DNA of 64,000 nucleotides from JAHDFB01 sp965658745 (GCA_965658745.1 CBFHTK010000005.1:155562-219561); one strand, 5' to 3'. Positions 34,024-43,813 are shown, numbered from the stretch's first letter. Numbers and translations are program-made. Notes: generated by a model from the sequence alone, not told the origin.

Positions 34024-35086
34024 AGATAGCTCCGCCTATTGTATGAGATGAGGCGCCTGTATATTCAGACAAAATATTTGGTTTATTGTTTATTCTAAGA
34101 TAGGCTAAATAGGCCATCAAAATTAGCTCTTTGTAGTCAATTATTTCAGCTGAAGGTTTCACTGCAACAATACCCTTTTCTTGGCATGCCTCTACTATCG
34201 AATTCCAAAGGACTTCATGATGACAGCCTCCTCCCGTAAATAGTACTTCATCCGTATCTGGACTTAAGAAATGTAGCTTTCTGAGTCTTGATAATTGCTC
34301 GGATATTATTCCTGCAATATAAACGCACGAAGTCTTAGCATAATCCTGAGGGGTATACTGATCAAAAATATCTCCCATGATATAGTAGTCTTTCAGCTGA
34401 TCATTATCAAGAGATTTTGGCCATTCAACATCAAGAAACGGATCTTCTTCAAAATATTGAAGTAATCGTGTATTAAGATGACCAGCTTTAGCCAAGTTAG
34501 CATTTACATCCATTTCGAATCCTAGCTCTCTTGCTGCAGCATTCAACAATTGATTACACGGACCTATATCACATGCGATTGCATTATTGCGATAGCTTCC
34601 AGCCACATTGCAAATTCCCCCTAAATTAACGGAAGCACAATAACCTGAAAAAAAATCACGATCAACAATGGCCATCAAAGGTGCGCCTTGGCCTCCCTTT
34701 GCCATATCTCCAGTACGGAAATCAGTGAGTGTTGTAATACCAGTTTTGGAAGCAATGATACCGCCATTACCCAGCTGTACCGAATACCCTTTATCTACTT
34801 GATGTGTCACAGTGTGTCCATGTAGTGAAACGCAATCTATCTCTATGCGGTGCGAATCTCTAAACTCCAATATCAACTCAGAGATGAATTCGCTATATAA
34901 GGCTTCGAGTTCAAAGAATTCCTTTGCCGACTTCTCACCAATCTTTGGCAATAAATTTGACCAGAAAATAGGATATGGAATAGTCTGCGCTGTGATAATT
35001 TCATAGGAAGGATTCTTCGAAATTTCGATCAATCCTAAGTCCACCCCATCTAAGGAACTTCCAGACATGATTGCTAGAATGACCAT
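34013..35086 (-). CDS. anmK: Anhydro-N-acetylmuramic acid kinase
   Basis: 357 residues of the hexokinase-like fold family that phosphorylates 1,6-anhydro-MurNAc released during peptidoglycan turnover. Signatures are the opening ILAIMSGSSLDGVDLGL (about 3-19), TDFRTGDMAKGGQGAPL, SVNLGGICNVAG, DIGPCNQLLNAAARELG and LFTGGGCHHEVLW. The usual opening GTSMDG appears as GSSLDG. The product feeds MurNAc-6-phosphate into recycling. It lies 20 bases after a cytochrome c gene and overlaps the SDR gene, an unexpected mix of functions. Confidence 0.93.
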   Translation of the reverse strand: MVILAIMSGSSLDGVDLGLIEISKNPSYEIITAQTIPYPIFWSNLLPKIGEKSAKEFFELEALYSEFISELILEFRDSHRIEIDCVSLHGHTVTHQVDKGYSVQLGNGGIIASKTGITTLTDFRTGDMAKGGQGAPLMAIVDRDFFSGYCASVNLGGICNVAGSYRNNAIACDIGPCNQLLNAAARELGFEMDVNANLAKAGHLNTRLLQYFEEDPFLDVEWPKSLDNDQLKDYYIMGDIFDQYTPQDYAKTSCVYIAGIISEQLSRLRKLHFLSPDTDEVLFTGGGCHHEVLWNSIVEACQEKGIVAVKPSAEIIDYKELILMAYLAYLRINNKPNILSEYTGASSHTIGGAIYGA

Positions 35087-35106
35087 ATATCGCTATCTTT
35101 TAAATC

Positions 35107-35424
35107 CTATTTGAAAGTAAAAGTGTACTGAGCCAGTGATTTAATCTGATCAACACTTAGAGAGTTCTTAAATCCAATCATTTTTCCTCTACCATTACTT
35201 ATTACCAACATCCTTGAATCTAGATCAAGTTCTGAAAGACGCAAATCTTTCGCTCCGTTTACTCCTAATCTACCATCATTACCATGACAAATAGAACAAT
35301 TTTGTTTCCACAAACCTGCGATTTGCTCTGAATTTTCAGATTTTCCACTTCCTCCAGAACAAGAAATATAAATTGCTGAAAAGCAGATAAATAGGAGTAT
35401 TATTTGATAATACCTTATAGACAT
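35107..35424 (-). CDS. Small cytochrome c lipoprotein
   Basis: 105 residues from the ATG at 35424; a TTG at 35430 is in frame but less likely. A lipoprotein-type signal (about 1-22, FICFSAIYISC) is followed by a glycine and serine linker and a class I cytochrome c domain. The haem motif is CSICH (about 43-47), and GKMIGFKNSLSVDQIKSLAQYTFTF provides the methionine ligand and last helix. It is an electron carrier in the periplasm or at a membrane surface. It heads the operon with anmK and the SDR gene. Confidence 0.85.
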   Translation of the reverse strand: MSIRYYQIILLFICFSAIYISCSGGSGKSENSEQIAGLWKQNCSICHGNDGRLGVNGAKDLRLSELDLDSRMLVISNGRGKMIGFKNSLSVDQIKSLAQYTFTFK

Positions 35425-35440
35425 AAACAATGATTTTTTT

Positions 35441-35448
35441 CAAAGATA
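35441..35448 (-). promoter_or_regulatory. Putative -7 promoter box of the cytochrome/anmK operon
   Basis: The minus strand reads TATCTTTG, an exact match, 16 bases before the ATG at 35424. It is divergent from the efflux operon promoter. Confidence 0.4.
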
Positions 35449-35491
35449 CGGAACAAAGGTTCTTTGTCTCTGCAGAGCTAAAAAAAAATCA

Positions 35492-35539
35492 GTAAAACTT
35501 TGGAAACTTAAAACAATTTCAAAGTTTCCAAAGTTTTAC
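35492..35539. promoter_or_regulatory. Large perfect inverted repeat, likely TetR operator of the efflux operon
   Basis: GTAAAACTTTGGAAACTT (35492-35509) is repeated in perfect inverted orientation at 35522-35539, separated by 12 bases. The right arm ends five bases before the -7 box, so bound repressor would cover the -33 region. TetR-family regulators bind such palindromes, and the tetR gene starts just downstream, so autoregulation is the natural reading. Confidence 0.7.
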
Positions 35540-35543
35540 CCTG

Positions 35544-35551
35544 TATATTTG
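35544..35551 (+). promoter_or_regulatory. -7 promoter box of the tetR-efflux operon
   Basis: TATATTTG, an exact TAnnTTTG match, nine bases before the ATG at 35561, so the leader is at most a few bases long. Confidence 0.6.
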
Positions 35552-35560
35552 CGCCCGTTT

Positions 35561-36178
35561 ATGAAAGAAAAGATAAAACAGATTGCTCTAGAAATGTTTA
35601 TGAAATACGGCTTAAAAAGCGTCAGTATGGATGACATTGCTCGCGCCGCAGGTGTAAGTAAAAAGACGATTTATCAACATGTAACTGATAAACAGACCCT
35701 AGTGCACGAAACACTCAAAGACTTTCTTTGCGAAGACCAAGAATTTATGAGTAAGGAACTCGATCGCACAGATTATGATGCCTTGGAAAAAATGGTAGTC
35801 ATTGCCCAGAAAGGATTTGAAATGTTGAAGAGAATCCGACCTACTGTAACTTACGATCTCCAAAAATATTACCCAGAATCTTGGAACTTAATGCAAGAGC
35901 ACCACATCAATTTTATGCAAAAAAAGATTTTTGCGAACATTGAGAGTGGGATCACACAAGGAGTTTATCGATCGAATGTCAACCCTGACATAATTAGCAA
36001 AATCTACGTCCAGAATATCACTAGCATAGTCGCAGATTCTGAGTCGAAATTTGGAGCAATAGATAAAGCGATAATATTTGTTCAGCAGCTAGTATATCAT
36101 TTATATGGGATTATTTCATATCAACATTATACCCGTCTAGATAGCTTAAAAAACAAATATAAACTAACAAATAACTGA
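35561..36178 (+). CDS. TetR/AcrR family transcriptional regulator
   Basis: 205 residues from the ATG at 35561; the in-frame TTG at 35549 lies within the promoter. The N-terminal helix-turn-helix is classic TetR: ALEMFMKYGLKSVSMDDIARAAGVSKKTIYQHVTDKQTLV (about 9-48). The C-terminal helical domain should bind an inducer. It is the first gene of a TolC/HlyD/RND efflux operon and probably represses it through the palindrome at 35492-35539. Confidence 0.9.
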   Translation: MKEKIKQIALEMFMKYGLKSVSMDDIARAAGVSKKTIYQHVTDKQTLVHETLKDFLCEDQEFMSKELDRTDYDALEKMVVIAQKGFEMLKRIRPTVTYDLQKYYPESWNLMQEHHINFMQKKIFANIESGITQGVYRSNVNPDIISKIYVQNITSIVADSESKFGAIDKAIIFVQQLVYHLYGIISYQHYTRLDSLKNKYKLTNN

Positions 36179-36192
36179 TAATCAAAAAAGAA

Positions 36193-37536
36193 ATGAGAAT
36201 AGCACATTTTTTAATTCTATGCCTACTCAGCAGCGTCACAATAAATGCTCAAAAAGCATTTACGATAGACGAAGCTATTGAGTACACCATAAAGAATAGT
36301 AACCAAATCAAGTTGAATCGAATCGACATTGAGATGGCAGAGAAAGACATTAAAGAGTACTTTGCCTTAGGGCTCCCAAAAATCAATGGAAAAGTTGACT
36401 ATCAACATTTTCTAGAAATACCAGTATCATTTGTTCCTGCTGAATTCTTCGGAGGGCCTCCGGGACAATTCTCTGAGTTACAGTTTGGTCTTTCAAATAC
36501 GTTAGTTGGAGGGCTTAGTATGAATACGCTCATTTTTGATGGATCATTTTTTACAGGTATCCGTGCTCAAAAGCTATATCGAGAGCTCACGAGTAGATCC
36601 ATTGATCAGACAAGCTATGAAATACGCAAAAATGTAACTGAGGCCTATGTAAACGTGCTTCTTACAGAAGAAAACATAGAAGTAATAGACAAGAATCTTG
36701 AGAATCTCAATGAATCGATCACTGAAACGAGAGCATACTATGATAATGGCTTTGTCGAAAAACTTGATGTAGATAGACTAGAATTATCGTATGATAATTT
36801 GTTAGCCCAGAAGAAGTCATTGGAGCGTTTAGCTACTTTAGGTCGTAATGTACTGAAATTTCAGATGTATTACCCGATGGAAGAGGAAGTTGTATTGACT
36901 CAGTCTCTTGACGACATTGTCGATCAAGTGTTGATGGTTGATGATCAAGTTAGTGATGATATCGATTACAGTAAACGTCCAGAATATCAAACAATATTAC
37001 TGGGAGAACAGCTGAACGATATCAATTTAAAGGCTACTAGAAGTTCAAGATATCCATCCATTTACGGATTTGCAAATTATCAGCAGCAACTGCAAAGAAA
37101 TAATCTTTTTGACTCCGACGCTCCTGGTTTTACCCCGATTTCAATTGTTGGATTGACATTAAATGTACCAATCTACAATGGAGGAGAAGTAGCAATTAAG
37201 GAACAGAAAATAAAGCTTGACATGGAGAAGACTAGCATTCAAAAAAATGATTTTGAACGTGCAGTTGATCTTCAGATAATGAATGCCTATCAGCAATATC
37301 TGAATGCTAAGGAGAATATGTTCTCCGCAAAGAGACAAGAAGCTCTTGCAGAAGATATATACGACATTACTACGATAAAGTATAAAGAAGGCGTCGGTTC
37401 CAGCTTGGAAACTCGACAAGCTGAAAGAGAGCTTTATACAGCTCAACAACAATATATGCAAGCACTTTTTGAACTAGTATCGAGCAAAGTTGCACTTGAT
37501 GTTTCTACTGGTGACATCAATGAAAACCCCTACTAA
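36193..37536 (+). CDS. TolC-family outer-membrane efflux protein
   Basis: 447 residues: signal peptide (about 1-19, ending VTINAQ), then two OEP repeats that form the barrel and helical tunnel. Typical features are FTIDEAIEYTIKNSNQIKLNRIDIEMAEKDI, KEYFALGLPKINGKVDYQHF, LNVPIYNGGEVAIKEQKIKLDMEK and YKEGVGSSLETRQAERELYTAQQQYMQAL. It forms the outer-membrane exit of the RND pump. It lies 14 bases after tetR and is followed by the adaptor gene. Confidence 0.92.
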   Translation: MRIAHFLILCLLSSVTINAQKAFTIDEAIEYTIKNSNQIKLNRIDIEMAEKDIKEYFALGLPKINGKVDYQHFLEIPVSFVPAEFFGGPPGQFSELQFGLSNTLVGGLSMNTLIFDGSFFTGIRAQKLYRELTSRSIDQTSYEIRKNVTEAYVNVLLTEENIEVIDKNLENLNESITETRAYYDNGFVEKLDVDRLELSYDNLLAQKKSLERLATLGRNVLKFQMYYPMEEEVVLTQSLDDIVDQVLMVDDQVSDDIDYSKRPEYQTILLGEQLNDINLKATRSSRYPSIYGFANYQQQLQRNNLFDSDAPGFTPISIVGLTLNVPIYNGGEVAIKEQKIKLDMEKTSIQKNDFERAVDLQIMNAYQQYLNAKENMFSAKRQEALAEDIYDITTIKYKEGVGSSLETRQAERELYTAQQQYMQALFELVSSKVALDVSTGDINENPY

Positions 37537-37617
37537 ATTAGACGCCAAGTGAACAAGCAAAAAAAATCAGTATCAAACGAAGAACTTAACAATAACATAT
37601 TTAATCAATCTAATATA

Positions 37618-38787
37618 ATGAAACGTTACACAAACCTAGCTTTTACAGCGCTTTTCCTAATCATGACCCTTGTGGCATGCCAACCTGCTGCAACTGAAGA
37701 AGTCCCAACAGATTTATCAGGAATGAAGACATATGTCCAAGAGAAAAAAGCTGCCATTCGAAGCATAGAGCAAGAAGTCGCTGAACTAGAGGTCATAATT
37801 GAAGAACTTGAACCTGTAAGTGAAAAGACTCGAAAAGCAGTTACCACAATGGTCTTAGAATCAAAACCTTTCAAAAGCTATGTAGAATTGCAAGGAAATA
37901 TTGAATCTAGTGAAGCAGTCATGATTTCTTCAGAAACTGGAGGAAGAATCACAAGTTTAACGATCGATGAAGGTGACTACGTACGTAAAGGACAAGTTGT
38001 GGGAAGTGTTGATATGGAAACCATGAAAAGATCACTGCAAGAAGTGCAAACTTCTTTGGATTTAGCAACAATTGTTTTTGAAAGACAAAAGAAGTTATGG
38101 GACCAAAATATAGGTTCAGAAATACAATATCTTCAAGCTAAGAATAACAAAGAGCGTTTAGAAAAATCCCTTGAGACAATGCAGTCTCAATTAAGTAAAG
38201 GAACTATCATAGCACCAATGTCAGGTTATGTTGACGTACTATTCTTAAGATCTGGTGAGATGTCCGGCCCGGGAGTGCCTATTGCATCTGTTATAAATAC
38301 CTCGACAGTCAAGGCAGTCATAGATGTTCCTGAAAACTTAATTGGAAAAGTAAAAAGAGGAGACAAAGTTGAACTACTTTTTCCAGCAACTGGAGAGACG
38401 AGAAATGCGAAAGTTTCTATGTTGGGAAGGTCTATCAATACTGCCAACAGAACATTCAAGGCAGAAATCAATCTTTCAAACTCAAACTCTCTGCTAAAAC
38501 CTAATTTACTCGTCTTAGCAAAATTCAACGATGAAACCATTGAAGATGCTTTGGCTCTTCCAACTGAATATGTCCAGCAGGATGTAAGTGGAACTTCTTA
38601 CGTGTATACTGTAGCGGAAGGAGAAGACGGGAAATATGCCAAGAAAAATCCAGTTATCACCGGAATAGGTTACGATGGTTCGATATTGATCGAAGAGGGT
38701 TTAACAAACGGAGATGAAGTTATTGTCAACGGTGCAAGAAGTTTGGCAGAAGAAGAATTAATCGATATCAAAAATCCACAAAAATAA
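37618..38787 (+). CDS. RND efflux periplasmic adaptor (HlyD/MFP family)
   Basis: 389 residues from the ATG at 37618, giving MKRYTNLAFTALFLIMTLVAC, a lipoprotein signal. The earlier GTG at 37549 would place the signal internally. It has a coiled-coil (about 30-65), lipoyl/barrel-sandwich parts (SSETGGRITSLTIDEGDYVRKGQVVGSVD and KGTIIAPMSGYVDVLFLRSGE) and a beta-barrel with a membrane-proximal end. It links the RND pump to TolC. Its TAA overlaps the next ATG by one base (TAATG), which couples translation. Confidence 0.92.
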   Translation: MKRYTNLAFTALFLIMTLVACQPAATEEVPTDLSGMKTYVQEKKAAIRSIEQEVAELEVIIEELEPVSEKTRKAVTTMVLESKPFKSYVELQGNIESSEAVMISSETGGRITSLTIDEGDYVRKGQVVGSVDMETMKRSLQEVQTSLDLATIVFERQKKLWDQNIGSEIQYLQAKNNKERLEKSLETMQSQLSKGTIIAPMSGYVDVLFLRSGEMSGPGVPIASVINTSTVKAVIDVPENLIGKVKRGDKVELLFPATGETRNAKVSMLGRSINTANRTFKAEINLSNSNSLLKPNLLVLAKFNDETIEDALALPTEYVQQDVSGTSYVYTVAEGEDGKYAKKNPVITGIGYDGSILIEEGLTNGDEVIVNGARSLAEEELIDIKNPQK

Positions 38788-41700
38788 TGAAGGAGGATAT
38801 AAAAAATAAAAAATCAAGTCAGCTTGGTCTGAAGACTTTTGGTCTTACAAATCTTGCAGTTGATAACAAAGTAACGGTGTATCTAATTACTGCGATCATT
38901 TTCATTTTTGGACTTTTTGCATATACTAATATGCCTAAGGAGTCTTTTCCTGAAATTTCGTTTCCACAACTCTTTATCAATACCCCATACTTCGGTAACT
39001 CCGCAGCAGATATTGAAAATCTCATCACTCGACCTTTAGAAAAGGAACTGAATACTATTTCAGAGCTAAAATCTCTAACGTCGCAATCGATGCAGGATTT
39101 CTCAATCATTATTGCAGAATTTGATACCGATATTGACATGGAGGTAGCTTCGCGAAAGATAAAAGATGCTGTGGACCGAGCAAAGCCTGATCTTCCGAAC
39201 GATTTGACTTCAGATCCTGAGGTATTGGAAGTGAATTTATCTGAAATTCCAATTATGACGGTCAATTTATCGGGACAGTATAGTAATGATCAATTACGAA
39301 ACTTAGCTGATAGACTTCAAGATGATCTTGAGGATATCTCAGAAGTATCTACTGTCAACATCAAAGGTATTCAAGATCGTGAAGTAAAGATTGATGTCGA
39401 TCTATTGAAGATGCAATCACGTCAGATCAGTTTTGGAGATATTGAAAATGCAATCAAAAGTGAAAATGTTACATTGTCAGGAGGCGAAATCGTCAAGAAC
39501 GATTTTCGAACTTCATTAAGAGTTGTTGGAGAATTTGACGAAGTCAGCGAAATTGCTAATGTCATAGTAAAAAGTGAGTTCCAGAAGCCTATTCTTCTGA
39601 AAGACATTGCTGATGTAAAATTTGACTACGAAGAAGAAACGAGTATTGCTCGAGCAGATGGCTTACCTGTAGTTGCACTTGATATAATCAAAGGTAGCGG
39701 TGAAAACTTACTTTCAGCATCTGATCAAGTCAAAGAAACTGTTGAAATGGCACAATCTAAGTATTTGCCAAAAGATATTAATGTAAGCATATTTAATGAT
39801 CAATCTACCCAAACGAGAGATTCTGTAGAAAACTTAGAGAACAGTATTATTTCTGGAATTATTCTAGTGGTGATTGTTCTACTTTTCTTTTTAGGTCTAC
39901 GAAATTCAACATTTGTTGGGGTAGCGATTCCATTATCAATGCTAATGGGATTTTTGCTCCTAACGACTTTAGGGTACACCCTAAATATGGTTGTTCTTTT
40001 CGCGCTAATTCTAGCCCTTGGGATGTTAGTTGATAATGGAATCGTAGTTGTTGAAAATATCTATCGTTACAGACAGAATGGATTTTCTGCGGATGATGCG
40101 GCAAAGTACGGCACAGGCGAAGTAGCTTGGCCTATTATCGCCTCAACTGCTACAACACTAGCTGCATTTATGCCATTAGCTTTCTGGCCAGGCTTGATGG
40201 GAAGCTTTATGAAATACCTTCCTATTACGTTAATTGTGGTGTTAAGTTCTTCATTATTTATTGCGTTAGTTATAAATCCAGTACTGTGTGCTAAATTGAT
40301 GCGTGTAAATACTGTTACGGCTGATCTTATGCAAAAGAAAAAACGTCGTCGCAACATATTTGTCCTTGCAAGTGTATTCTTCTTACTAACACTCATAGGA
40401 ATAGTATCAGGAAATGAAACAACACGAAATCTCTTTGGAATAGCAACTATCGTTACTGTGCTAAACTTTTTCGTTCTACGTCCTTTATCTATTGCCTTCC
40501 AAGAGTCATTTGTTCCTTGGTTAGAAAGACTATATAATGGATTCATCACATTTGCTCTCAAGGGAGCAATGCCATATGCAATATTTGCTGGTACGTTTGT
40601 GGCACTTTTCGCAGTTATGGCACTTTTAGGGGCGAACCCTCCAAAAGTTGACCTTTTTCCAACTACGGATCCACTTTATGTCAATGCCTTTGTAGAGTTA
40701 CCAATTGGTAAGGACATTCAAGCTACGAATGAGATAACTAGGGAAATTGAAAAACGTGTAGAAGATGCAATTGCTCCTTATTCTACAATTGTTGATGCGG
40801 TACTTTCTCAGATCGGAGAGAACACTGCAGATCCAAATGCCGGTCCATCATTTGGGGCTTCACCCAACAAGGCCAGATTATCCGTAACATTTGTACCTTC
40901 AGACGAAAGAGGAGAAATGAGTTCTAAAGATGCAATGGACGACATACGAACAGCCGTTAGAGGTATTCCTGGAGTTCAAATAATTGTTGATCAAAATGCA
41001 TCTGGACCTCCACAAGAGAAACCAATCAATATTGAAATTAGTGGAGAGGATGTTAATCAGCTCGCTACTATTTCTGAAAATATGATCGCATATCTGAATA
41101 GATCAGGAGTACAGGGAGTAGAGGAGTTAAAAGCAGATGTTTCAATTGGAAAACCAGAAATTGAGGTTAATATTGACCGAGATGCAGCTAGAAGATTCGA
41201 ATTGAGTACCTACTCAATTGCCGATGCGCTGAGAACTTCAATTTTTGGAAAGGAAGTGAGTAAATTTAAAGTGGGAGAAGATGATTATCCGATTTTTATA
41301 AGATCTGCTCCTGAGTACAGAACAAATATTGAAAACGTTCTTAATCAGAAAATTACTTTTAGAAATCCTGCAAATGGTCGAATTGCCCAAGTACCAGTAA
41401 GTGCAGTTGCAACTATAGACTATAATTCTACGTACACTTCAATTAATCGAAAAGAGCAGGAACGTATTATCACTATCACGTCCAATGTTTTAGCTAAGTA
41501 TAATCCAAATGAGGTGGTGAATGCCTTAAAGTCAGAATTGATCGACTTCAATATGCCGGAAGGGTATCAGTATACCTTTACTGGTCAACAAGAAGAAATG
41601 GCGGAACAAACAGCATTTCTATCAAAAGCCTTGATTATTGCCTTGTTCTCTATTTTCTTAATTATTGTTGCTCAGTTTAACTCTTTTGCTTCACCGATTA

Positions 41701-42230
41701 TAATACTACTTTCAGTATTATTCTCATTGATAGGTGTACTATTAGGTTACCTATTTACAGGAATGGACTTCATTATTGTAATGTCAGGTGTTGGAATCAT
41801 CTCATTGGCGGGAATTGTAGTAAATAACGCCATAGTTCTAATTGATTATACCAATCTAGTTGTGCAACGTAAGAGGGAAGAACTTGGCCTAAAATCTATG
41901 TACGAGCTCGCTGTGGAAGATGTAAAAGCAGCAATTGTTAAAGGTGGTTCAACTAGATTGAGACCAGTTCTTTTGACTGCAATTACAACTGTCCTAGGGC
42001 TGATTCCATTGGCAATAGGACTAAACATAAACTTCTTTACGCTGATATCAGAATCTGATCCTCAGTTCTTCATTGGAGGAGACAATGCTGTTTTCTGGGG
42101 TACGATGGCTAAGACTGTGATCTATGGACTTATCTTTGCAACATTCTTAACTTTGATTGTTGTACCAGTAATGTATTGGTTATTCTACAGATTACAGTTT
42201 GGTTTTAACAAGCTGATGAAATCTATCTAG
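38787..42230 (+). CDS. RND-type efflux pump permease (AcrB/HAE1-like)
   Basis: 1147 residues with twelve membrane helices and two large periplasmic loops. The first helix AVYLITAIIFIFGLFAYTNMPKESFPE-like segment, the pump helix LILALGMLVDNGIVVVENIYRYRQNG with acidic proton-relay residues, and the second-half VMSGVGIISLAGIVVNNAIVLIDYTN and GSTRLRPVLLTAITTVLGLIPLA are family hallmarks. It exports drugs or other small molecules using the proton gradient. A cytoplasmic stretch rich in lysine and arginine (about 512-520) follows helix 6, and extra hydrophobic segments follow that. A strong terminator comes right after the gene. Confidence 0.94.
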   Translation: MKEDIKNKKSSQLGLKTFGLTNLAVDNKVTVYLITAIIFIFGLFAYTNMPKESFPEISFPQLFINTPYFGNSAADIENLITRPLEKELNTISELKSLTSQSMQDFSIIIAEFDTDIDMEVASRKIKDAVDRAKPDLPNDLTSDPEVLEVNLSEIPIMTVNLSGQYSNDQLRNLADRLQDDLEDISEVSTVNIKGIQDREVKIDVDLLKMQSRQISFGDIENAIKSENVTLSGGEIVKNDFRTSLRVVGEFDEVSEIANVIVKSEFQKPILLKDIADVKFDYEEETSIARADGLPVVALDIIKGSGENLLSASDQVKETVEMAQSKYLPKDINVSIFNDQSTQTRDSVENLENSIISGIILVVIVLLFFLGLRNSTFVGVAIPLSMLMGFLLLTTLGYTLNMVVLFALILALGMLVDNGIVVVENIYRYRQNGFSADDAAKYGTGEVAWPIIASTATTLAAFMPLAFWPGLMGSFMKYLPITLIVVLSSSLFIALVINPVLCAKLMRVNTVTADLMQKKKRRRNIFVLASVFFLLTLIGIVSGNETTRNLFGIATIVTVLNFFVLRPLSIAFQESFVPWLERLYNGFITFALKGAMPYAIFAGTFVALFAVMALLGANPPKVDLFPTTDPLYVNAFVELPIGKDIQATNEITREIEKRVEDAIAPYSTIVDAVLSQIGENTADPNAGPSFGASPNKARLSVTFVPSDERGEMSSKDAMDDIRTAVRGIPGVQIIVDQNASGPPQEKPINIEISGEDVNQLATISENMIAYLNRSGVQGVEELKADVSIGKPEIEVNIDRDAARRFELSTYSIADALRTSIFGKEVSKFKVGEDDYPIFIRSAPEYRTNIENVLNQKITFRNPANGRIAQVPVSAVATIDYNSTYTSINRKEQERIITITSNVLAKYNPNEVVNALKSELIDFNMPEGYQYTFTGQQEEMAEQTAFLSKALIIALFSIFLIIVAQFNSFASPIIILLSVLFSLIGVLLGYLFTGMDFIIVMSGVGIISLAGIVVNNAIVLIDYTNLVVQRKREELGLKSMYELAVEDVKAAIVKGGSTRLRPVLLTAITTVLGLIPLAIGLNINFFTLISESDPQFFIGGDNAVFWGTMAKTVIYGLIFATFLTLIVVPVMYWLFYRLQFGFNKLMKSI

Positions 42231-42265
42231 AGTAAGTTGGGTCAAGCCCAAAATACACTGAATAA

Positions 42266-42304
42266 AAAAAGAGCTTATCTGCATTTCGTAGATAAGCTCT
42301 TTTA
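42266..42304. terminator. Bidirectional intrinsic terminator after the efflux operon
   Basis: GAGCTTATCT (42271-42280) pairs with AGATAAGCTC (42290-42299) with A and T tails, nine-base loop. It serves both the RND gene and the convergent ferredoxin gene. Confidence 0.88.
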
Positions 42305-42331
42305 CTTTTGATAGTGGTAATGAAATTCCTA

Positions 42332-42658
42332 CTATTCTGATTCTTCAGCTAGCTTTACAACTAAACCGTCTAGTTCTTCTGTGATACGAAGCTGGCATCC
42401 CAATCGGCTATTATCTTCAACAAAAAAGGCTTGATCCAACATATCCTCTTCGGACTCACTAAGTTCGGGCAGTTCATGATCCGTGAGCACATAACAATGG
42501 CAGGATGCACATAGGGCCATACCTCCACAGGTACCTTGTACAGGTAAATCATATGCCTTACATACCTCCATGACATTCATTGCCATATCTGTAGGTGCTT
42601 CGAGTTCGTGCTTTACATCCTCACGATCAATGACCGTAATATTTATTATTTCTTTCAT
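42332..42658 (-). CDS. 2Fe-2S ferredoxin
   Basis: 108 residues. Cluster cysteines are in CGGMALCASCHCYV (about 43-56, adrenodoxin-type C-x5-C-x2-C pattern) with the fourth in RLGCQL (about 92). The acidic surface LPELSESEEDMLDQA is typical of ISC-type ferredoxins that donate electrons to iron-sulphur assembly or other enzymes. It is nine bases after the ferredoxin reductase gene, so reductase and carrier are made together. Confidence 0.9.
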   Translation of the reverse strand: MKEIINITVIDREDVKHELEAPTDMAMNVMEVCKAYDLPVQGTCGGMALCASCHCYVLTDHELPELSESEEDMLDQAFFVEDNSRLGCQLRITEELDGLVVKLAEESE

Positions 42659-42667
42659 AGTTGCACT

Positions 42668-43672
42668 CTAGAATGCATTGACACCTGCGACAGTGGTATA
42701 CTTAAAACTTAATTTCTGATCGGGATAGATATACTTAAATGCAGACTGAACCATCAATGTACCTTCATGAAATCCACAAAGAATCAATTTTAGCTTTCCC
42801 GGATATGTATTAATATCACCTATTGCGTAGATGCCAGGTATATTCGTACTATAATCAAAGGTGTTTACAACAATCGCATTTTTATCAATTTCAAGACCCC
42901 AGTCAGCAATGGGACCTAGTTTTGGAGCCAGACCAAAAAGTGGAACAAAATAATCCGCATTTACTGAAGTGGCACTCCCGTCTTTGGACTTGATTTCAAC
43001 AGTATCCAGCTCATTCTCACCGCCTAAGCCAGTAACTTGTGCTTCCGTCACTAGATTTATTTTGCCTTGCTTACTCAACTCCATTACTTTGTCAACCGAG
43101 TCTAAAGCTCCACGAAACGAACTTCTTCTATGTACTAAGGAAACTTCGCTTGCGATATCTGCCAAGATAATCGACCAATCCAAGGCACTATCTCCTCCTC
43201 CCGCGACAACAACCTTTTTACCTCGAAACTTTTCAGGGTCTTTAATTATATAATCTACACCGTGATCTTCATACTTTGCCAAATTCTGTAAAGGTGGTTT
43301 TCTTGGTTCAAAACAACCAAGACCTCCTGCAATTGCAATTACTGGAGCTTGTACTTTTGTTCCTCTATTAGTGGTTACTTCGTACATTTTTTCACCGACC
43401 TTATCAATTACCTCAACTCTTTCCCCTAGAGTGTAAGTAGGCTTAAAAGGCGCTATTTGCTCTACTAAATTATCAACTAAATCTCCAGCCAAAACACTAG
43501 GGAAGCCAGGAATATCATAAATAGGTTTCTTGGGATAAATCTCAGTTAACTGTCCACCAACCTGAGGTAATGTATCAATAAGGTGACAACGTAACTTCAA
43601 CAATCCTGCTTCAAATACTGTGAACAAACCAACAGGACCTGCTCCAACAATAATTATATCTGTTTGAATCAT
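42668..43672 (-). CDS. Ferredoxin-NADP+ reductase, thioredoxin-reductase-like type
   Basis: 334 residues from the ATG at 43672. A longer start at 43726 would cross the promoter. FAD motif DIIIVGAGPVGLFTVFEAG (about 5-23), NADP motif KKVVVAGGGDSALDWSIILAD (about 153-173) and IPGIYAIGDINTYPGKLKLI (C-terminal FAD block) are present. The CxxC pair of thioredoxin reductase is absent, as in this FNR class. It reduces the ferredoxin encoded nine bases downstream. Confidence 0.9.
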   Translation of the reverse strand: MIQTDIIIVGAGPVGLFTVFEAGLLKLRCHLIDTLPQVGGQLTEIYPKKPIYDIPGFPSVLAGDLVDNLVEQIAPFKPTYTLGERVEVIDKVGEKMYEVTTNRGTKVQAPVIAIAGGLGCFEPRKPPLQNLAKYEDHGVDYIIKDPEKFRGKKVVVAGGGDSALDWSIILADIASEVSLVHRRSSFRGALDSVDKVMELSKQGKINLVTEAQVTGLGGENELDTVEIKSKDGSATSVNADYFVPLFGLAPKLGPIADWGLEIDKNAIVVNTFDYSTNIPGIYAIGDINTYPGKLKLILCGFHEGTLMVQSAFKYIYPDQKLSFKYTTVAGVNAF

Positions 43673-43676
43673 AATG

Positions 43677-43706
43677 CAAAAATATATCTCCTTAGTAAAT
43701 TGCAAA
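43677..43706 (-). promoter_or_regulatory. Promoter of the ferredoxin reductase operon (leaderless mRNA likely)
   Basis: The minus strand has TTTG (43703-43706), 18 bases, then TATTTTTG (43677-43684). Only four bases separate the -7 box from the ATG at 43672, so transcription should start at the start codon. Confidence 0.6.
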
Positions 43707-43813
43707 CCAATCAAAATGGTTGTCAATCATGACGAAGATCATTTGTAAATAAGACGAAATAAAGCCCTATCATACACAAATTTGGTCGTGACTTCAACAT
43801 CAAATGCTTAAAA

